64,000 nt of DNA from JADLGL01 sp963823045 (GTDB lineage Bacteria; Pseudomonadota; Alphaproteobacteria; Rhizobiales; Kaistiaceae): NCBI GenBank assembly GCA_963823045.1, contig CAWGKA010000003.1, positions 186,001 through 250,000 of the forward strand, in the 5' to 3' direction. How positions within the stretch are numbered: position 1 is the first letter of the stretch; each line of letters begins with the position of its first letter. Positions 10,000-20,489 of this stretch are shown in pieces. The notes under the pieces are model-generated. The model saw only the letters and a list, made by a program, of their open reading frames with translations. It made no database searches and was not told where the DNA came from. Position numbers and translations under genes: made by a program.

Positions 10000-10776
10000 A
10001 TGCCCAAATTCGCGGCCAATCTGTCGATGCTGTTCACCGAGATGGATTTTCTCGACCGTTTCGCCGCCGCCGCTGCGGCCGGCTTCAAGGGCGTCGAATA
10101 TCTGTTCCCCTATGCCTTCCCGGCGGACGAGATCGCGACGCGGCTCAAGGACAACGGCCTGACCCAGGTGCTGTTCAATCTGCCGGCCGGCAATTGGGAC
10201 GCGGGCGAGCGCGGCATCGGCTGCCTGCCCGATCGCGTCGACGAGTTCCGCGAAGGCGTCGACAAGGCGATCGAATATGCCGGCAAGCTCGGCTGCAAGC
10301 AGATCAACTGTCTCGCCGGCATCGCACCGACCGGCGCTTCAGGGCCGGAGCTCCGCCAGACCTTCATCGGCAATCTCCGCTTCGCGGTGGCGAAGCTGCA
10401 GGCCGCCGGGATCAAGCTGCTGATCGAGCCGATCAACGTCTTCGACATCCCCGGCTTCTATCTCAACCACACCAACCAAGCGCTTGAGATCATTGCGGAA
10501 GTCGGCAGCGACAACTTGTTTGTTCAGTACGACATCTATCACATGCAGCGGATGGAAGGTGAGCTCGCGGCGACGATCGAGCGGAACCTGCCGCACATCG
10601 CCCATGTCCAGCTGGCCGACAATCCCGGCCGCAACGAGCCGGGCACGGGCGAGATCAATTACGCGTTCCTTTTCAAACACTTGGACAAGATCGGCTATGA
10701 CGGCTGGATCGGCTGCGAGTACAAGCCCGCGGCGGGCACTGTCGCCGGGCTCGGCTGGATGACCGAGCTCGCCTGA
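10000..10776 (+). CDS. hyi: Hydroxypyruvate isomerase
   Basis: A 258-residue TIM-barrel (xylose isomerase-like) enzyme interconverting tartronate semialdehyde and hydroxypyruvate. The sequence starts MPKFAANLSMLFTEMDFLDR, and contains LLIEPINVFDIPGF, VQYDIYHMQRMEG and the C-terminal YDGWIGCEYKPA, all typical of Hyi, with acidic metal ligands in the barrel. The length equals E. coli Hyi. ATG at 10000 is chosen over TTG at 9994 because GAGGA lies nine bases upstream. It lies 38 bases after gcl and 36 before glxR. Confidence 0.95.
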   Translation: MPKFAANLSMLFTEMDFLDRFAAAAAAGFKGVEYLFPYAFPADEIATRLKDNGLTQVLFNLPAGNWDAGERGIGCLPDRVDEFREGVDKAIEYAGKLGCKQINCLAGIAPTGASGPELRQTFIGNLRFAVAKLQAAGIKLLIEPINVFDIPGFYLNHTNQALEIIAEVGSDNLFVQYDIYHMQRMEGELAATIERNLPHIAHVQLADNPGRNEPGTGEINYAFLFKHLDKIGYDGWIGCEYKPAAGTVAGLGWMTELA

Positions 10777-10812
10777 GCGGCCAAGCAAACACAGATACGG
10801 GAGACGAGGCAG

Positions 10813-11697
10813 ATGAAGGTCGGATTCGTAGGACTGGGCATCATGGGACGGCCGATGGCCGGCCACCTTTTGGCGGGCGGTCATCAGGTCGCCGCCTATG
10901 ACATCAAGCCGGTGGCGCAGGACATCCTCGATGCCGGCGGCGTTGCCTGCGATTCGGCCAAGGCCGTCGCCGAACAGAGCGATGTCATCATCACCATGGT
11001 CCCCGACACCCCGGACGTCGAGGCTGCACTGTTCGCGCCCGGCGGCGTTGCCGAGGGCCTGTCGGCCGGCAAGACCGTCGTCGACATGAGCTCGATCTCG
11101 CCGATCGCCACCAAGGTCTTTGCCGAGAAGATCAAAGCGCTGGGCTGCGACTACCTCGATGCGCCGGTCTCCGGCGGCGAGGTGGGCGCCAAGAACGCCA
11201 CGCTCTCGATCATGGTCGGCGGCACCGACGAATCCTTCGCCCGCGTGAAGCCGCTGTTCGAGTTGATGGGGAAGAACATCACGCTGGTCGGCAGCGTCGG
11301 TGACGGCCAGACCGCCAAGGTCGCCAACCAGATCATCGTCGCCCTCACCATCGAGGCGGTCGGCGAAGCCCTGCTCTTCGCCTCCAAAGCCGGCGCCGAT
11401 CCGGCCAAGGTGCGCGAGGCGCTGATGGGTGGCTTCGCCTCGTCGAAGATCCTCGAGGTCCATGGCGAGCGGATGGTGAAACGGACCTTCAATCCGGGCT
11501 TCCGCATCGCCCTGCATCAGAAGGACCTCAACCTCGCGCTCGAGTCCGCACGGGCCCTGAAGATGTCGCTGCCGAACACCGCGACGGCGCAGGAGCTGTT
11601 CAACGCCTGCGCCGCAAATGGCGGTTCCGCGTGGGATCACTCGGCGCTAGTGAAGGCGCTCGAGATCATGGCCAATCACAAAGTGATGCCCGACTAG
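10813..11697 (+). CDS. glxR: Tartronate semialdehyde reductase (2-hydroxy-3-oxopropionate reductase)
   Basis: A 294-residue beta-hydroxyacid dehydrogenase reducing tartronate semialdehyde to D-glycerate. It starts with the Rossmann motif GFVGLGIMGRPMAGHL, has the substrate motif DAPVSGGEVGAKNATLSIM and the catalytic-lysine segment GDGQTAKVANQI. The length matches GarR/GlxR. The gene follows gcl and hyi in the classical order, with 20 bases to the next gene. Confidence 0.95.
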   Translation: MKVGFVGLGIMGRPMAGHLLAGGHQVAAYDIKPVAQDILDAGGVACDSAKAVAEQSDVIITMVPDTPDVEAALFAPGGVAEGLSAGKTVVDMSSISPIATKVFAEKIKALGCDYLDAPVSGGEVGAKNATLSIMVGGTDESFARVKPLFELMGKNITLVGSVGDGQTAKVANQIIVALTIEAVGEALLFASKAGADPAKVREALMGGFASSKILEVHGERMVKRTFNPGFRIALHQKDLNLALESARALKMSLPNTATAQELFNACAANGGSAWDHSALVKALEIMANHKVMPD

Positions 11698-11717
11698 GTT
11701 CGCGGCCGCTCGCGGCG

Positions 11718-13133
11718 ATGAGCTTCAAGCTTCGTCGGGCGATCAAAGAGGCCGCGCTCACGACGGACCCTGCGGCGGCCATGCGCATTCTCGAGGCCGT
11801 GCCCGGCGACTGGCGGGCGCGCGCGGTTGAGATTGCGCCGGACCTGACGCCGAAGCTTCGCTCGCGACTGGCGGGCGTGCTCCTGCGCTCGGGCCTGATC
11901 GATGACGCCGCCAAGATCATGCTGCGTCGTGACGCGCCGCCCGACCTGCCCGCCGTCGACGCAATCGTGCTCGATCCGCAATACACGCGCCCCGGCGGCC
12001 ATCACGATCCGCATGACCGGTTCTATCTCGATCTGCTCGTCAAGGCGGGGTTTTCCGCGGCTTGGGTTCATGGCCCCGGGCCGGAGAACGCGACGCCGCC
12101 AGGTGTTGTCGATGTCGGCTCACTCTCCGGGATGTCGAGCCTCAGAATGTTCCCCTTGGGCGCGGGGACTGAGGAACTGTCGGCACTCAATCGCCTTGCC
12201 CATGTCATGTTCGAACGGTCCCTTCCCAAGGGCGAACGATTGATTGTCGTGCCGACCGCTTCACAAACCTTCATCGAGGGACTGGCGATCACCGTTGGCG
12301 AAATGCCACGGCCGCCGGCGCTTCTCCTGTGCATTCACGAGTCCTATTGGGCCGCGTCCGAACAGGAGAAAGCCGAGCGCGCGCCATTCCGATCCGCATT
12401 CGGGCGACTGCGCAAAATGCAGGGCATCAAAGTGCTGGTCGTTGCTGAGGCAGCACCCATCGCCGAAGGGTTCCGCGCCGAATTTGGTGACGATTGGGAG
12501 GTGGTAACGGGACCGATCGCTGTCCGTGGCAGCGACCCAAACGCCGAGGCGGGCGCGCGCTTGGATGGCCGGAAGTTCGTCGTCGGCTTCGCCGGCCGCA
12601 GCGCGGAGGATCGCGGCGTCGCCCTCCTCCCCGACATCGCCAAACGGACGTTGGCCAGGCGTTCCGACATTGTCTGGCGGATCCAGATCAACCCACAGCG
12701 GACGCCCGATCTCCTGTGTGATGCTGTTGGTGCCGCCCTGGAAAGAGAAATCGCGGCGGGCCAGGTCGATTTCATTCCCAGCCGGCTTGATCCCTCCGCT
12801 TACGCCGGCCTCCTCCATTCCGTGGACATCATGGTGATGCCGTTCAATTCCGAGTATCAGGTGCGTTCCTCCGGCCTTGGGCCGGAATGTCTTGGCTTCG
12901 GCATCGTCATGGTGGCGCCGGAGGGGAGCACGATGGCACGCTTGGCGGCAGACTATGATGCAGGTTGCGTGACGTTCTCCGAGCCTACGCCGGGAGCAAT
13001 CGCGACTGCGATCGACGTCGCGGTTTCGAACAACGACGCGTTGCGTGCGAAATCGATTGCGGCCGCTGAACGCTTCGGGGTGAGTGACAGTCGCCGCAGG
13101 GTGGAGCAATTCATCGAGGCGGCACGCGCATGA
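11718..13133 (+). CDS. Glycosyltransferase-like protein inside the glyoxylate operon
   Basis: A 471-residue protein that I do not recognise as part of any glyoxylate pathway. The first 100 residues are helical and repeat-like. The C-terminal half reads like a GT-B fold: VVGFAGRSAEDRGVALLP, a middle strand, then LHSVDIMVMPFNSEYQVRS and GFGIVMVAPEGSTMARLA, where a GT4-type protein carries its nucleotide-sugar loop. The classical EX7E motif is not clear. ATG at 11718 lies 20 bases after glxR, and the stop overlaps the gckA start by four bases, so it is translated with the operon. Confidence 0.6.
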   Translation: MSFKLRRAIKEAALTTDPAAAMRILEAVPGDWRARAVEIAPDLTPKLRSRLAGVLLRSGLIDDAAKIMLRRDAPPDLPAVDAIVLDPQYTRPGGHHDPHDRFYLDLLVKAGFSAAWVHGPGPENATPPGVVDVGSLSGMSSLRMFPLGAGTEELSALNRLAHVMFERSLPKGERLIVVPTASQTFIEGLAITVGEMPRPPALLLCIHESYWAASEQEKAERAPFRSAFGRLRKMQGIKVLVVAEAAPIAEGFRAEFGDDWEVVTGPIAVRGSDPNAEAGARLDGRKFVVGFAGRSAEDRGVALLPDIAKRTLARRSDIVWRIQINPQRTPDLLCDAVGAALEREIAAGQVDFIPSRLDPSAYAGLLHSVDIMVMPFNSEYQVRSSGLGPECLGFGIVMVAPEGSTMARLAADYDAGCVTFSEPTPGAIATAIDVAVSNNDALRAKSIAAAERFGVSDSRRRVEQFIEAARA

Positions 13134-14386
13134 CCGACCGCCGCCCCCTCCTCCGCGCCATGTTCGATGCCGCCGTTGCGGTGGCCTCGCCGTCGCTGTG
13201 CGTGCCGCCGCATCTGCCACACCCGCCGAAAGGCAGGACCGTCGTGGTCGGCGCCGGCAAGGCTGCGGCTTCGATGGCGGCGGCGGTCGAGAAGGCGTGG
13301 CCGAGCCATCTGGAAGGGCTCGTCGTGACGCGCTACGGCCATGCCGTTCCGTGCGAATCCATCGAAGTCGTCGAGGCGGCGCACCCTGTGCCGGACGAAG
13401 CCGGACGTCGCGCCGCCGAGCGCATCATGGCGATGGTGCAAGAACTCACTGAGGACGATCTCCTGCTCTGCCTCATCTCTGGCGGCGGTTCCGCCTTGCT
13501 GGCTCTGCCGCCGCCCGGCCTGACGCTGGAGGACAAGCAGGCGGTCAACCGCGCGCTTCTCCGCTCCGGGGCGACGATCAGCGAGATGAACTGCGTGCGG
13601 AAGCACCTGTCGGCCATCAAGGGCGGTCGCCTCGCCGCAGCAGCGGCCCCTGCCCGCGTCGTGTCGCTCATCATTTCCGACGTGCCGGGCGACGATCCGG
13701 CCGTCATAGCCTCCGGCCCTACCGTTCCCGACCCGACGACGTCGGCCGACGCTGTCGCCATCCTCGTTAAATACGGGATCGACGCCCCGCCGGCCGTGGC
13801 CGAGCACTTGGCGAGCCCGGCGTCGCAAACGCCGAAGCCCGGCGACGCCGCTTTCGACAAGGTCGACAACATCGTCGTCGCGTCTGCGATGGGCTCTCTG
13901 GAAGCTGGTGCTGCCATCGCCCGCGAGGCCGGTTTCGAGCCGCGCATCCTCGGCGACGCCATCGAAGGCGAGGCACGCGACGTCGGGGCCGAGCAGGCGG
14001 ATCTCGCCAAGGCGGTCGCCAAAGAAGGCAAGCCGGTGGCCCTCATCTCGGGCGGAGAGACGACGGTGACGGTGCGCGGTCATGGCCGCGGCGGCCGCAA
14101 CAGCGAATATCTCCTCGCCGTGGGCCTTACCCTGGGCGGAGCGCGCGGATTCGCGGCTCTTGCAGCCGACACGGACGGCATCGACGGCAGCGAGGATAAC
14201 GCCGGCGCGTTCCTCACCTCGGCGACTCTCGAAGCCGCCCACAGGTCCGGCGTCGACCCTGCGGAGCGCCTCGCGGCGAACGATGCCTATGGGGTTTTCG
14301 AGGCCGCCGGCGACCTCCTCGTGACGGGACCAACCTTCACCAACGTCAACGACTTCCGGGTGATCCTGGTCGAGCGGGATAATTGA
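13130..14386 (+). CDS. gckA: Glycerate 2-kinase (GckA/TtuD, MOFRL family)
   Basis: Phosphorylates D-glycerate to 2-phosphoglycerate, closing the route from glyoxylate to glycolysis. The 418-residue protein has the DUF4147 N-terminal domain (VVGAGKAAASMAAAVE, LISGGGSALLALPPPG, NCVRKHLSAIKGGRLA) and the C-terminal MOFRL domain (GGRNSEYLLAVGL, AADTDGIDGSEDNAGAF). The start ATG overlaps the preceding stop (ATGA). It is the group II bacterial glycerate kinase, unrelated to GlxK. Confidence 0.95.
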   Translation: MTDRRPLLRAMFDAAVAVASPSLCVPPHLPHPPKGRTVVVGAGKAAASMAAAVEKAWPSHLEGLVVTRYGHAVPCESIEVVEAAHPVPDEAGRRAAERIMAMVQELTEDDLLLCLISGGGSALLALPPPGLTLEDKQAVNRALLRSGATISEMNCVRKHLSAIKGGRLAAAAAPARVVSLIISDVPGDDPAVIASGPTVPDPTTSADAVAILVKYGIDAPPAVAEHLASPASQTPKPGDAAFDKVDNIVVASAMGSLEAGAAIAREAGFEPRILGDAIEGEARDVGAEQADLAKAVAKEGKPVALISGGETTVTVRGHGRGGRNSEYLLAVGLTLGGARGFAALAADTDGIDGSEDNAGAFLTSATLEAAHRSGVDPAERLAANDAYGVFEAAGDLLVTGPTFTNVNDFRVILVERDN

Positions 14387-14417
14387 CCGCGCCGGCCCTC
14401 CGGTACAGACTCGCAGC

Positions 14418-15879
14418 ATGGAACCGCTGATCGCCTTTCCGCAGCCGAAGGCCGCAATCCTTGCCCGGCGTGATGCCATCGTCGCCGGCCTTTCCAAGCT
14501 CGTCCCCGCCGATGCGCTGGTCTCAAGCGAGGAAGAACGCCGCGCCTACGAGACCGACGCCTACACGGCCTATCGTCGCCTGCCGCTCGCCGTCGTCCTG
14601 CCCCGCACGACGGAAGAGGTCTCGGCCGTCCTCCGCTTCTGCAGCGACAATGGCGTGCCCGTGGTGGCGCGTGGCGCCGGCACGTCGCTCGCCGGTGGCG
14701 CCATCCCCCAGGAGGACGCCGTCGTCGTTGGCCTCGGCCGCATGAACCGCATTCTTGAAATCGACACGGCGAACCGCTTCGCGCGTGTGGAGGCCGGAGT
14801 CACCAACATCTCCATCAGCAACGCCGTCGGCCCGGACGGCTTCTTCTACGCGCCGGACCCCTCCTCGCAGCTTGCCTGCACCATCGCCGGCAACATCGCG
14901 ATGAATTCCGGTGGGGCGCATTGCCTGAAGCACGGCGTCACCACCAACAATCTCCTCGGCGTGAAAATCGTGCTCATCGACGGGACCGTGGTCGACATCG
15001 GCGGGGCTTATGCCGACGCGGATGGCTACGATCTTCTCGGCCTCGTCTGCGGCTCCGAAGGCCAGCTCGGCATCGTCACCGAGGCGACGGTGCGCATCCT
15101 GCCGAAGGCGGAAGGCGCGCGTCCGGTGCTGCTCGCATTCGACACCAGCGAGGAGGCCGGCGCGGCGGTTGCCGCCGTGATCGGCGCCGGCATCATTCCG
15201 GTCGCGCTCGAATTCATGGACCGCCAGGCGATCGAAATCTGCGAGGCCTTCGCCAAGGCCGGCTATCCGGTCGGCTCCGGCGCGATGCTGATCATCGAGG
15301 TCGAGGGCTCGGACGTCGAGATGGAAACGGAGCTCAAGCGGATTATCAAGATCGCCGAGCAACACAATGTTCGGATTGTGAAAGAGAGCAAATCGGCGAT
15401 GGAGACGGCGGCGATCTGGAAGGGTCGCAAGGCCGCCTTCGGCGCGACCGGCCGCGTTGCCGATTACATCTGCATGGATGGCACGATCCCGACCGGCCAG
15501 CTGCCCGAGCGTGCTGAAGCGGATCGACGAGATCATCGCCGCGCATGGCCTCCGCGTCGCCAATGTCTTCCATGCCGGCGACGGCAATCTGCATCCGCTG
15601 ATCCTGCACAATGCCAACGACCCGGACGAGTTCCGCCATGCCGAGCTTGCCGGCAATGAGATCCTGAAGCTGTGCGTCGAGGCCGGCGGCTGTCTCACCG
15701 GCGAGCATGGCGTCGGCGTCGAGAAGCGCGACCTGATGCACACGCAGTTCACCGACGCCGACCTCCGCCAGCAGATGCGCGTCAGGGCCGTGTTCGATCC
15801 GGCGTGGCTGCTCAACCCCGCCAAGGTGTTCCCGCTCGACATGCGGGACACGCCGACGCCAGTCGCGGCGGTCGCGTGA
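14418..15879 (+). CDS. glcD: Glycolate oxidase subunit GlcD, FAD-linked (frameshifted)
   Basis: The catalytic FAD subunit of glycolate dehydrogenase, oxidising glycolate to glyoxylate. The 487-residue product has the FAD-binding PCMH domain (VPVVARGAGTSLAGG, NIAMNSGGAHCLKHGVTTN, LVCGSEGQLGIVTEATV) and the FAD-linked oxidase C-terminal domain (NVFHAGDGNLHP, GGCLTGEHGVGVEK). One frame change near 15505, just before the HAGDGNLHP block, splits it. It starts 31 bases after gckA, and its stop overlaps the glcE start as GTGA. Confidence 0.93.
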
Positions 15880-17084
15880 GCGCCACCTCCACCGTGTCAG
15901 TGCTGACGCCGGCCAGCGAAGACGAGGCAGCGGCGCTGGTGACCGACGCCGCCGCGGCGAAGCGCACGCTCGGCATAGTCGGCGGCGGAACGCGCGCCGG
16001 CTTCGGCCGCCCGACGGAGCCGGCCGTCACGCTGAGTTCGGCCAAGCTGTCGGGCATCCATTTCTACGAGCCGGCGGAGCTGGTGATCGGCGTCGGCGCG
16101 GGGACGCCGCTCCGCGACGTCGAGGCGGCGCTGGCCGAGAACGGGCAAATGCTCGCCTTCGAGCCGATGGATCACCGCGCGCTTTATGGCAGCACGGGCG
16201 AGCCGACGATCGGCGGCGTGACGGCGGTCAATGCGTCCGGCCCGCGCCGCATTCGCGTCGGCGCCGCGCGCGATGCGCTGCTCGGCGTCCGCTTCGTCAA
16301 TGGCAGCGGCGAGATCATCAAATCCGGCGGCCGGGTGATGAAGAACGTCACCGGGCTCGATCTGGTGAAGCTCTTGTGCGGCTCGCATGGCACGCTCGGC
16401 TTCCTCACCGAGGTGACATTCAAGGTTCTGCCGCAGCCGGAGCACATGCGCGACGCTGGTGCTGGAGGGGCTTGGACGACGTCCAGGCGATCGACGCACT
16501 GTCGGCGGCTCTTGGGCTCGCCCTTCGAGCCGACCGGCGCGGCGCATCTCCCCGCCGCACTCGGCGGCAGCGGCACGCACGCTGGTCCGCCTGGAGGGCT
16601 TCGCCAACTCGGTCGCGTATCGCGTTGCAGCGCTCCGCCAGACGCTGTCGCGTTGGGGCGAGGTCGGCACGATCGAGGGCGACGAGGCGGCGCGTCTGTG
16701 GACCGATATTCGCGACGTCGTGCCGCTGGCCGCTCCGGCCGACCGCGCGATCTGGCGCGTCTCGACCGTGCCGGGCAACGCGGCCAGCCTTTGTCTCGGC
16801 CGTGGCGCGCCTCGCTGCCCGAGCGCTCGCTGGTTCTATGATTGGGGCGGCGGGCTGATCTGGGTCTCGACCGAGGCGCTCCGGCGACGCTGGGGCGTCG
16901 GTCGATCCGCGGCGCGCTGCCGACCGGCCACGCCACACTTGTCCGTGCTTCGGGCGCGATCCGCGCGACCGTGCCGGTGTTCCAGCCCGCGGCGAAGGCC
17001 GTGGCGGAGCTGACCGCCGGGATCAAACAGAGCTTCGACCCGTCGGGCATTTTCGAGCCCGGCCGCATGTATGATGGCCTCTAG
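15876..17084 (+). CDS. glcE: Glycolate oxidase subunit GlcE, FAD-binding (frameshifted)
   Basis: The second FAD-binding subunit of glycolate dehydrogenase. The N-terminus shows LGIVGGGTRAGFGRP and GEPTIGGVTAVNASGPRR, then KSGGRVMKNVTGLDLVKL and GSHGTLGFLTEVTF, all GlcE hallmarks. After about 16450 at least four indels are needed (about 16450, 16470, 16510 and 16585, with more near 16800-16860) before the conserved end FDPSGIFEPGRMYDGL. This is the most disrupted gene of the operon, yet the fragments stay recognisable throughout. GTG start at 15876, coupled to glcD. Confidence 0.88.
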
Positions 17085-17087
17085 ACC

Positions 17088-18480
17088 ATGAAGACCGAAT
17101 TCACCCCTGAACGCCTTGCCGCCGATCCGCAGCTCGCAACGTCGGAGAAGATCCTCCACACCTGCGTCCATTGCGGTTTCTGCAACGCGACCTGCCCGAC
17201 CTATCTCCTGCTCGGCGACGAGCTCGATGGTCCGCGCGGGCGCATCTATCTGATCAAGGACATGCTGGAGGGCGACAAGCCGGCTTCCGAGGAAGTCGTC
17301 ACCCATGTCGACCGCTGCCTGTCGTGCCTGTCCTGCATGAGCACCTGCCCGTCCGGCGTCCACTACATGCACCTCGTCGACCACGCGCGGGCGCGTATCC
17401 AGGAGACCTACAAGCGCCCCTGGCACGACCGGCTCGTGCGATCCGTGCTAGCCTTCGTCCTGCCTTATCCGCGCCGGTTCCGGCTTAGCCCTTTCGGCGG
17501 CGCGGCTCGGCCGCCCGTTCCGGGGCATCGTCGGCGCCCTGCCCGCCTTCGGGCCGCGCCTCAGAGCGATGCTCGACCTTGCTCCGCGCAAGCTGGCGAA
17601 GAAGGACAGCGCGACGCCCGGGCAAGGTGTTCCCCGCCGAGGGCGCAGCGCCGCATGCGCGTCGCGCTGCTGCGCAACTGCGCTCAGCCGGTGCTCGACC
17701 CGGGCATCAACGAAGCGGCGATCCGCCTTCTCAACCGGCTCGGCGTCGAGGTGGTGATGGCGGCCGGCGAAGGCTGCTGCGGCGCGCTCGTCCACCATAT
17801 GGGCCGCGAGGACGCGAGCCACGCCGCGGCGGCCGCCAATATCGACGCCTGGATGCGCGAGGTCGACGGCGAAGGGCTCGACGCGATCATCATCACCGCG
17901 TCGGGCTGCGGCACGACGATCAAGGATTACGGCCACATGTTCCGCAACGACCCGGCCTATGCCGAGAAGGCGGCGCAGGTGTCGGCGCTGGCGAAGGACG
18001 TCTCCGAGGTTCTGGAGATGCTCGGCGTCGAGCCGACGGTCGAGACCGGCCTAACCGTTGCCTATCACTCGGCCTGCTCGATGCAGCACGGCCAGCAGCT
18101 GAAGGACGGGCCGAAGCGCCTGCTCACCGCCGCCGGCTTCACCGTCAAGGACGTGCCGGAGGGTCACATCTGCTGCGGCTCGGCGGGCACCTACAACATC
18201 CTCCAGCCGGAGATCGCGACACAGCTGCGCGACCGCAAGGTCGACAACATCGCCCTCACCCGGCCCGGATGTCGTCGCCACCGGCAATATCGGCTGCATG
18301 GTGCAGATCGGCAAAGGCGCGGAAGCGCGCGACATGGCACTTCCCGTCGTGCATACGGTCGAACTGCTCGATTGGGCGACCGGCGGTCCGAAGCCTGCGG
18401 CTCTGGCCGGCGTTCAGGCAAGACAGCGCGGCGATGTGGCGCAGGGCGAGCCGGCCGTCGAGAGCGTCGGCGCGATCTAG
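17088..18480 (+). CDS. glcF: Glycolate oxidase iron-sulfur subunit GlcF (frameshifted)
   Basis: The electron-transfer subunit passing electrons from GlcD/E to the quinone pool. Two [4Fe-4S] clusters are visible, HTCVHCGFCNATCP and CLSCLSCMSTCPSG, followed by two CCG domains (GEGCCGALVHHMG and HICCGSAGTYN). A stretch around 17490-17650 is out of frame and then restored, and a further shift near 18265 leads to the end GNIGCMVQIGKG to the TAG at 18478-18480. It starts three bases after glcE and ends the operon, facing the DUF58 gene seven bases away. Confidence 0.92.
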
Positions 18481-18487
18481 CAGAGGT

Positions 18488-19365
18488 TCAGCCGATCAGG
18501 CCGGTGCGCCGCCATTCTTCCTGGAACAGGCGCTCCTGATCCTTGTCGGTGGGCACGAGAAGATAGCGGCCGTGGCTGCGCGTGAGAACCGCATGGATCT
18601 GGTCGCGCCAGGCGGCGAAAGAGCGGCGGTAGCGTTCGATCGTCTGCCGATCGACGGCAAGCTCGACCTCATGGCCGCTCTCGATATCGACGAAGCGAAT
18701 CTCGCCCTCACCAAGAAGGCCGGGCTCCAGCTCCTCCGGCGCCACCACCTGGACCGCCCAGACCTCCTGGCCGGTGGCGACGAGGATGCCGAGTTCGGCG
18801 TCGACGTCTTCCTCCCACCAATCGCTGATGATGATGAGCAGGCCGCGGCCGACAAGATCGCGCGTGGCCATGCGCAACGCTTCGCCGAAATCGCCCGTCG
18901 GCTCGGTGTGCCGGTCGTCGAGCCAATTGAACATCTGCTGCGCGCGGGTGATGCCGTGATAGCGCGGCGAGCGGTGGATCTTCTCGCCGGTGCCGACGAC
19001 ATATTGCACCTGGTCGCCGCCGGCGAGGCCGACGAAGCCGAACAGCGCGGCAAGGCCGAGCGAATAATCGAACTTGTTGGGCTCGCCGAAATCCATCGAG
19101 CGGCTGGCGTCGACGAGGACCGTGATCGGCAGCTGCTTATAGACTTCGTATTGGCGAATGTAGTTCTCGCCGAAGCCGCGCATAGAGATGCGGGTCGAGG
19201 TGACGGATATCGTCGCCCGGCTGATATTCGCGGTGTTCCGCGAATTCCATGCCGGCCCCACGCTCCCGCGAGCGCCGTTCGCCGACGCCGGTGGACGCAG
19301 TCGCCCACCGGGTCAGCAGCTTCGATCGCGCAAGCTTGCCGAGAATTGACGGGAGATGGCGTCAC
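18488..19365 (-). CDS. DUF58 domain protein (frameshifted)
   Basis: DUF58 proteins go with MoxR ATPases; their exact role is unknown, and a chaperone-like or metallo-complex assembly function is suspected. The sequence has the family core: GERRSRERGAGMEFA then DIRHLDPHLYARLG, a MIDAS-like VWA segment PITVLVDASRSMDFG, and GRGLLIIISDWWEED. GTG at 19363-19365 overlaps the moxR stop. Frame changes near 19345 and 19185 are required to join the N-terminus to the VWA part. It is the last gene of the MoxR operon. Confidence 0.85.
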
Positions 19366-20442
19366 GCCGCCTTCCGCACTTCGCTGTCGAGAAGACCGGC
19401 CAGAACTGAATCCGGATTGATGCCCTCCGCTTCGCCCTCATAGTTGAGCTGGAAGCGATGGCGAAGGACCGGACCGAGGACTGCGCGGATATCTTCAAAG
19501 CTGACATTGTAGCGGCCGGCGAGCAACGCGTTGCCCTTCGCCGCAAGGACGAGCGACTGCGCCCCGCGCGGGCTGAGGCCAAAGCGGAAATAGCGCCGAA
19601 CTGCTTCGGGCGCGCCGGGCTGACCCGGCTGCGTCGACAGCGCAAAACGCGCGATCGCACGGCGCACATGGTCGGCGATCGGAACCTGACGCACGAGCTT
19701 CTGCAGCATGAGGATATCCTCGGGCTGGAGCACGCGCTCCGGCTCGGCTCTGCTCAGTGCCGGTGGTCAGGTCGAGGATCGCGTCGAGTTCGGCTTCCGA
19801 CGGATAGTGCACGATGCTCTTGAACAGGAAGCGGTCGATCTGCGCTTCGGGCAGCCGGTAGGTGCCTTCCATCTCGATCGGATTCTGCGTCGCCAGGACG
19901 AAGAACGGCTCGGGCAGCTTCATCGAGCGGCCAGCCGCCGTAACGGTGTGCTCCTGCATGGCTTCCAGCAGCGAAGACTGCGTCTTCGGCGTGGCACGGT
20001 TGATCTCGTCCGCAAGCAGAAGCTGGGTGAAGATCGGGCCGGGCTGGAACTCAAGGCGGCTGTGGCCGCTTTCGTCCGGCGTCAGCGACAAGCTGCCGGT
20101 GACGTCCGCCGGCATGAGGTCCGGCGTGAACTGAATGCGCGCGAAGCTGAGCCCGGTCGCCGTCCCGAGCGTGCGCACGAGCAGCGTCTTGCCGACGCCC
20201 GGAGCACCTTCGAGGAGAACATGACCGCCGCAGATCAGCGCGATCAGCAACTGATCGACGACATCGCTTTGGCCGACGACGGCCTTGGCGATTTCGTTGC
20301 GCGTGTGCCGCAGAGCGTCAAGAAACGCTCCAGTGCGGCGGTATCGAGTTTCTTCGACCGACGTATCGGCGACCGCCTTCGGCTTGGTCGCCTTCTTCTT
20401 GCCGCTGGCCGCCTCCGCGGCCGTTGCTGGCTCAACCCCCAT
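19362..20442 (-). CDS. MoxR family AAA+ ATPase (frameshifted)
   Basis: A AAA+ ATPase of the MoxR type with a charged, Ala/Lys-rich N-terminal extension (residues 1-30), Walker A GAPGVGKT, Walker B QLLLADEINR, the sensor segment ATQNPIEMEGTYRLPEAQ, and the C-terminal lid with FRFGLSPRGAQSL. One indel near 19755 joins the core to the lid. These ATPases act with VWA proteins in maturation or stress functions. It lies 47 bases downstream of the VWA gene and is coupled to DUF58 by a GTGA overlap. Confidence 0.9.
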
Positions 20443-20489
20443 CTGGTGCGCTCCCTTTGAACTGGTTGAAGTTCTTCACCCGCATGCCC

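Noticed and set aside
12953..14497. A 514-codon minus-strand frame opposite gckA
   Set aside because: gckA is fully conserved on the plus strand; the frame is a GC-rich shadow.
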